From Fremontodendron californicum (taxonomy: Eukaryota > Streptophyta > Magnoliopsida > Malvales > Malvaceae), in the NCBI GenBank assembly GCA_030761205.1, contig JAULJL010000035.1, forward strand, positions 15,479,001 to 15,543,000: 64,000 nucleotides of DNA, written 5' to 3'. The notes under the pieces were generated by a model. The model made no database searches. It had not been told where the DNA came from and saw only the letters and a list, made by a program, of their open reading frames with translations. Each line of letters opens with the position of its first letter. Positions within the stretch are counted from its first letter, which is position 1. The translations under genes and the position numbers were made by a program. Below, one piece after another: positions 58,574-64,000 of the stretch.

Positions 58574-60013
58574 TCTATAATAATAACTAACTATAAAAAC
58601 TATCCCCAAATGCATAAGAGTAGAGAATTTATGATTTTGAAACATCATTTATATGCCACATAAACCATGTCATTAACTATAGTTTGAAGGGTAATTATGG
58701 TATTTGGATTTTTGCCATATGATTTAGGGATTAATTAGGTATTTTAGAATATTTTTTGTGTTTATTTTATCTTTTGATTAACACTAATGAGATATTTTGG
58801 ATCCCCGATTATTTCGGGTTCGAGTCATATCGAATTTAGCTCTTTTCGAGTTCGTACCTTTTTTGGATTCGAATTTTTTCAGTTCAAATCATTTGTATCC
58901 TGTTCATGTCATTTTTCGTTTCATATTTGTGTTATTTTTTTCGTGTGTTCAAAGTATTCGTGTCCGTATTATTTTTCATGTGTTCAAAATATTATAAATT
59001 TATATAATTTTTACAAGTTAATAATTCAGTTAATGCAGATTTTGACACATTCATGTCATATTTGTATTATTTTTTCGTGTGTTCAAATATTATAAATTTA
59101 TATTAATTTTTCATGTTAATAATTCATTTTATGTAGATTTTGAGACGTTTGTGTATTTGTTTTGTGTTCATGTTATCCTTTGTGTCATATTTTAATTATT
59201 TTTTCATGTTGTATTCGTGTCGCTTTCAATTCATCCAAATATTTTGCATAATTTGTCATTGTAATTCAATTTAGAAAAAAAATTGTGTGTACGTGTTGTG
59301 TCTCAATTCATCTCATATTTTGCATAATTTGTCATAAATGATTCAATTTATAGAAAAAAATGTATGTTTGTAACGTGTTTGTGTTATTTTATTATATGTT
59401 TAAAGTATTATAAATTTATATAAATTTTTACACGTTAATAATTGATTTTATGTAGATTTTGATACGTTCCTCTATTTGTGTCGTGTTCATGTTATTTTTC
59501 GTGTCGTGTTTTAATTATTTTTTCATGTTCTGTTCATGTCGTATAATCATGTTGTGTCCGAAATTGTCAAATCTAATTGACGCTAATCAAATAACTCCTA
59601 ATTATGTGTCACGTGTCGTCGTATTCGTATTATTTTTACTGTCATAATCGTATTCAAGCTATTATATATTTATATAAATATTGACACGTTAATAATTCGT
59701 TTTATGTAGATTTTGACACGTTCATATAGTTGTATCATGTTCATTTTATTTTTCGTGTCGTGTCGTATTTTAATTATTTTTTCATGTTATATTTGTATCT
59801 TATAATTATGTATTGTCCAAAATTATCGGATCTAATTGATCATATCAAATAACTATCAATTTTATATCAGGTGTCGTATAATGATGAGAGTTATTATTTT
59901 TTTAAATTATCTTCACTTCTTTCATTTTTTTATCTTTCAAATTTATTATAAAATATCAATTCAATCCGATAACATACCCGTAAGGTCGCAGCGAAGCGCG
60001 GGCATTTTTCTAG
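58574..60013 (+). mobile_element. Probable non-autonomous Helitron, 1.44 kb
   Basis: It begins TCTATAATAATAACTAAC after A (58573). The end has ACATACCCG, CGCAGCGAAGCGCGGGC and ATTTTTCTAG before T (60014): a GC-rich palindromic region about 10 bases upstream of CTAG, with insertion between A and T, as for plant Helitrons. The interior includes AT-rich words with GCCACATAAACCATGTCATT and, from 58880 to 59870, degenerate tandem units matching the 17900-19830 array in reverse orientation. No Rep/helicase. The 3' end is convincing; the 5' end is the best candidate rather than proven. Confidence 0.65.
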
Positions 60014-60226
60014 TTAGTCTATAGAAAATCTTTCTTTCTTATAAGGGCTGAGTAAGGCCAGGATCGAAATGGTCAGTCGGACTGGTTCAATCAGGAACAA
60101 GTGGTCTGTCCAGTCTGGCACATATCAAAGAACCAGAGATTTAATGAACCGGTAGAAAATCATATTAAACTGGTAGAAAACAAAAATTTTGGGAATATTG
60201 TCAATAGTCAATAGATTAATAGCACC
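60014..60226. other. Short unresolved segment
   Basis: Contains GGTCAGTCGGACTGGTTCAA and AACCGGTAGAAAAT words suggestive of another MITE end, but no boundaries were found. Confidence 0.35.
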
Positions 60227-61938
60227 AATAGTCCACAAACTTTATAGCATATTTTATATTGATCTTCAAACTTCAAAACGTATCAATCAGATCCTCGATT
60301 TTATAGTTTTGTATCAATGTGGTCCTCTCGTTAGTAAAACCGTTAGAGTAGGCGTTAATGACATATGACATTAACATGTAAATTACAAAAATACCATCTG
60401 TTGATGTGATCGTTCTTTTTGTCTTTATTCTTTTATTCTTTTTCTATTTCAAATTTTATATTTTCCTTTCTATTTTTTATAAATAAATACAAAAAATAAA
60501 AAATAATTTTTATTATAATTTAAATTAATTTTTGAAAATATAATTAATTTATAAACATATAAAATATTTATTTAAATTAATTTTATAAAAACTATTTTTA
60601 ATTTTTTTGTTTCTTTCCTTTTTCTCTTTTTTCATTTTATATTATTTATAAATAACTAAAGCATAAATAATAATTTATATTATTATAAATTAAACTTTAT
60701 TAATATTAAATAATTTATTAAAAATATAAAATATTTATTTACATTAATTTTATAAAAATTGTTTTAAGTTTGTTTTTACTTTTTACTTTTTTCTCTTTTC
60801 TCTTTTTTTCTTTTCCCTTTTCTCTTGTTAATAAATAAATACAAAGAAGAAAAGATAATCATTTATAAAAAAATAAAAAAATATTTTTTTACATTAACTT
60901 ATAAAAATAAAATTTCCTTTCTTTTTTAATTTTTGTTATAAATAATTAAATAATAATTAATTATTTTGTAATAATTAAATAATTTTTAAAAAATAATATA
61001 TTTATTTTAATTAATTAAAAAAGTTATTTTCCTTTTTCTTCTTTCTTCTTTCTTTCCTTTTATAAATAAATTAATATTGTAAAAGATTAAATAATTTATC
61101 AAATATAAATATTTATTTACATTAATTTTTTTGTAAATATATATTTTTTTTCTTTTTCTTTCCTTTTTTTAATTTCTTTCTTTCTATTCTCTCCACCTAA
61201 CTCTCATCGATCAAAAAAGAGAAATTTGAATCCCCATCGCCAGTTCGACCCTACGAAGGATCAGACTGCCATTCATAAAGCTCGATAAGCATTGCAAGAG
61301 GTAGGGATGGCAATGGAGCGGGGCGGGGGCGGTTTTTGTAAAATCCGCCCCCGCCCCGCCAGTGACCTAATCTGCCCCGCCCCCCGCCCCGCTCCACCGT
61401 GGATGTTGAATTTTCAATACCACTACCACCTCCATGGATGTCGGTTACATCCATCACCGCCCCGCCCCGCTCCGCCCCATCCGATTTTTATTAGTTATTT
61501 CTAATTTTTTTCAAATAATAAAGTTCTCTTATGCAAGTATAGTTATTATATATTTTGGTATTCATTTACAGTATACTTGATTAACATTTTACTGCATATG
61601 TTGAGCTTCTTAGCAATCAACCATAGCTAGGACCAACAATTTATGACTTATGAAGTGCATTTACATCTAGATAGCTAGCAGCCTAGCACTTAGAAAACAC
61701 TCAAGATAACCCTGCAAGGCCTCTGTAAAGTCCAATATCTATGACATTAGATTTAGATAAGTTTCAAAATTCATTTATTAAGTTTCAAGAAATTAAGTTG
61801 GTTCTATTCAACATATGCTTATCATTTCCCTCACTTCAGGATGATCTACAGACTTGTGTTACCTCAAATCATATAGAAACTAAAAGAAAAGGGTTTAAGA
61901 GGCACAGAAAATAAAAATGAATAAAGAAGAGTTTTAAC

Positions 61939-62242
61939 CTTTAGATGTAGACTGATCCTTCCATCTCCTGCATCTGCCAGATGATAGGCCTCAATATAGC
62001 AGGGATCACTGCTACCAGTCAAAGTACGAGCAGTTGGAGGAATTTTGAGTGATGTGGAGTCGATTCCCTTTGTTAACAAAAGTGTTAATTCACTAGGGTC
62101 TGGCCTCCAAAGCTCCAAAATAGCCTTGTGAACCAACCCTTCCAGTTTCCTATCTTGGGCATCTGATGCATCATAAAACTGAACAGTCAGTTTATGGTGG
62201 CTAAATGGGTAATCTCCTCTGGCTTCACTAACCCCTGCCCAC
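61939..62242 (-). pseudogene. Captured exon of a TPLATE-like gene
   Basis: The 304-nt open exon is bounded by an acceptor (TTTCTTTTTCAG) and a donor (CTAAAG/GTTAAAAC). It encodes WAGVSEARGDYPFSHHKLTV, then DAQDRKLEGLVHKAILELWR, PDPSELTLLLTKGIDSTSLK and SSDPCYIEAYHLADAGDGRI. From memory this is part of the C-terminal half of TPLATE, the adaptin-like subunit of the plant TPLATE endocytic complex at the plasma membrane. No stop or frameshift is present across approx. 101 codons, so the capture is recent or constrained. The following intron runs into element sequence without a recognisable next exon, so a full protein cannot be made. Identity with TPLATE is recalled, not searched; another adaptin-like protein is the alternative. 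Confidence 0.75.
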
Positions 62243-62851
62243 CTGAAAAAGAAACATTCTATATCTCACATCGGCTCATAAGAATGCCAATTATACACAT
62301 GGATCTATTTTTCCTTCTCATTTTAAGGCTTGGGAAACATATGAGGAAGAAGCTACTAAGTTTAACAAGATTCTTGCCTCCCATGCCAGCAGACTCATAT
62401 AGCAACAAAAATGGAAATAGCATCTGCCAATAAGGGAAAAATCTTTCTATAGCCCACACTGCTTATAACTAAACATGAAGCCTTTCACCAAACATGTAGT
62501 CCATCCCAAATTTAGCCCAAAAGATTTAAAAGAGCATGCTGTCGAAGGGGACATTCAAGCACTTACACACTGTCATCAGTGAATTTAAATCTAGAACTTC
62601 AGACTCATGCTAATATATAGAGCTATTTACAGAAATTTCACCTGCTTTCACGTGCACATATTCTCGGGGTATTTACTTACCAAATCGACACCGAGAGAGA
62701 CCAGAGATATTCAGAACTTAACATTAATAGTAATAGTTAGGCCAAAATCATGCCTAAATACAGTGGAGAGAGAGAGACTGACAGAAAGAAAGATACATGG
62801 GAACTAATTCAGTGGAAATCAAATTTAAATACAGCAAAATCGAAAACTTAC

Positions 62852-63100
62852 TGAAATTTTGAACCGATTGGAGTGATATCTCCTTCTGTTGAAAGGTTGT
62901 TATTCTTCTGTCGAATGGGTAAACAAATTGAAGGTAGAAAAGCTTCAATTGATAGGTGAAGTCGTGAAGAAGAAGGGAGAACTAAGGGCTGGTTGGAGAG
63001 AAAAGGGGAAAGTAGAAGGAATTCTGATAGAGGGGAGAGTTTGAGTGCTAGGCTAGCGGCGGTGTAGTTGTAGAGTAATTAGGTTAGGTTTTTAGAGAAG
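62852..63100 (-). other. Probable captured 5' UTR exon with GTAAGT donor
   Basis: The minus strand is C/T-rich (ACTCTCCCCTCTATC, TTAGTTCTCCCTTCTTCTTC), typical of a plant 5' UTR. It ends at a consensus donor GTAAGT (62851-62846), from which a 608-bp intron leads exactly to the acceptor of the exon at 62242. It looks like a leader plus first intron transferred together with, or next to, the coding exon. Confidence 0.5.
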
Positions 63101-64000
63101 GGTAAAATAGTAATTTTACTAGTCGGGGCGGGGCGGTGCGGATCAGGTAAATACTGCAACTGCTCCATCCCCGCCTTTCAAACAAAAAAAACCGCCCCGC
63201 CCCGCCCCGCATCCATTGTTCAAAAAAAAAAAACCTCTCCATTCGGATCGGATCGGTTCGAAATCCATCGGGCGGTTCGGGTTTTGCCATCCCTAGCAAG
63301 AGGCCAAATTTGATCCTTCGCGCTAGATTGAGGAGGGTCTAATTTGGCGCTTTATGACAGATTCAGTCAAGGAAGTTGCCGCCTCAATATCAGCATTGCA
63401 GTCCACATAAAAAATATAAAATTTTAGTTAAATGAATGTAAATAAATATTTTATATTTATAAATTATTTAATTTTTATAAAAAAAATAATTTATTTAGAA
63501 TAAGAAAAAGGAAAATAAAATTTATTTTTTATTATAAAATTAATGTAAATAAATATATTGTATTTTTATAAATTATTTTATTTTCAAAATTTTAATTTTA
63601 ATTATTTTTATTTATTTATAAAGAAGAAAAAGTAAAAAGGAAAAAAAAAAGAAGAGAAAAAAGTAAAAAACTTAAAATATTTTTATAAAATTAATGCAAA
63701 TAAATATTTTATATTTTTTTATAAATTATTATTTTTTATAAAATTCATTTAAATTATCAAATAATTATTATTTATTTATTTTTATAAAGAGAGAAAAAAT
63801 ATAATAAAAAGCAATAAAATATAAAATATTTTCTTGTTACGTTTATATAAAATTAATTTAACTAAATATTTTATATGTATATAAATTAATTATATTTTTA
63901 AAAAAATTCATTTAATTTATTATATAAATAATTTTTATTTTTTGTATTTATTTATAAAAAAAAAGAGAAAAAAAATATAAAATTTGAAAAAGAATAAAGA

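Larger units (their letters stand above)
61302..63295. mobile_element. hAT-like transposon carrying host gene sequence (Pack-type)
   Basis: The element is 1994 bp, with perfect 12-bp terminal inverted repeats TAGGGATGGCAA / TTGCCATCCCTA and a perfect 8-bp TSD GCAAGAGG at 61294-61301 and 63296-63303, the hAT signature. Subterminal regions are very GC-rich (GGGGCGGGGGCGG, CCGCCCCCGCCCCGCC at 61318-61400; CCGCCCCGCCCCGCCCCGC near 63200). No transposase is present. The interior instead contains a minus-strand host exon with splice sites (61939-62242), an intron, and a probable 5' UTR exon with donor site (62852-63100). Confidence 0.9.
60227..64000. repeat. Long inverted repeat (foldback or long-TIR transposon), interrupted by a hAT; right end outside the window
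   Basis: The left arm about 60415-61195 and right arm about 63405-64000 are imperfect reverse complements over at least 600 bp: TTTATAAATAAATACAAAAA and ATATAAAATATTTATTTAAA recur as complements near the outer sides, and TTTACATTAATTTTATAA on the inner sides. The arms themselves consist of repeating blocks (pyrimidine run, TTATAAATAAAT, AAATATTTATTT). Between arms lies a more complex core (61196-61301 and 63296-63404) that hosts the hAT. Long arms suggest a Mutator-like long-TIR or foldback element. Confidence 0.75.

Noticed and set aside
61251..61504. Gly-rich and Pro-rich frames on opposite strands
   Set aside because: They translate the GC-rich subterminal region of the hAT-like element.

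Overview
Organism and overall character. The window is nuclear DNA of a flowering plant, most likely a eudicot. It is strongly AT-rich, has almost no long open frames, contains GT/AG introns, and is filled with plant-type mobile elements: Ty3/gypsy elements of the Tat/Ogre type, Ty1/copia, L1-like LINEs, hAT, pogo-like, a probable Helitron and several MITE families. I see no tRNA, rRNA or bacterial-style gene. I cannot name the species.

Layout. 1-5461: 3' part of a plus-strand Tat/Ogre-like element (hypervariable 3' UTR with minisatellites, polypurine tract, 2.8 kb 3' LTR). 5462-20350: gene-poor DNA with three hAT-type MITEs, a copia-family solo LTR with a 5-bp target-site duplication (TSD), nested tandem duplications, an interrupted approx. 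300-bp tandem array and a compound CT/AT microsatellite. 20360-21091: decayed pogo-like DNA transposon. 21671-26058: a three-level nest, a MITE split by a miniature LTR retrotransposon, itself split by a 5'-truncated LINE. 26096-26372: another MITE. 28283-45861: a complete 17.6 kb minus-strand element with 4.88 kb LTRs, a perfect 5-bp TSD, a tRNA-Arg-type primer site, only a scrap of gag, and blocks of higher-order tandem repeats; a LARD-like non-autonomous Tat/Ogre relative. 45962-46850: broken polygalacturonase gene. 47348-52891: decayed minus-strand copia element lacking its reverse transcriptase core. 52890-54510: LINE tail and three MITEs. 54640-58204: two related small membrane-protein-like ORFs, one of which continues in frame into a retrotransposon gag fragment, with an internally deleted LINE between them. 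58574-60013: probable Helitron. 60227-64000: long inverted repeat interrupted by a hAT-like element (8-bp TSD) that carries an exon of a TPLATE-like gene with both splice sites.

How the parts relate. There is no operon-like system. The window is a stratified record of insertions whose order can be read from TSDs. The most noteworthy objects are: the LARD-like element sharing its polypurine tract, LTR end and 3'-UTR minisatellite habit with the element at the left edge; the hAT carrying a host exon; the gag-fused paralogue of a small unknown gene; and the triple nest, in which TSDs at two levels and poly(A) at the third mark the order. The only reading frames that look intact and possibly host-encoded are 54640-54954 and 57581-58204, both minus strand and of unknown function.
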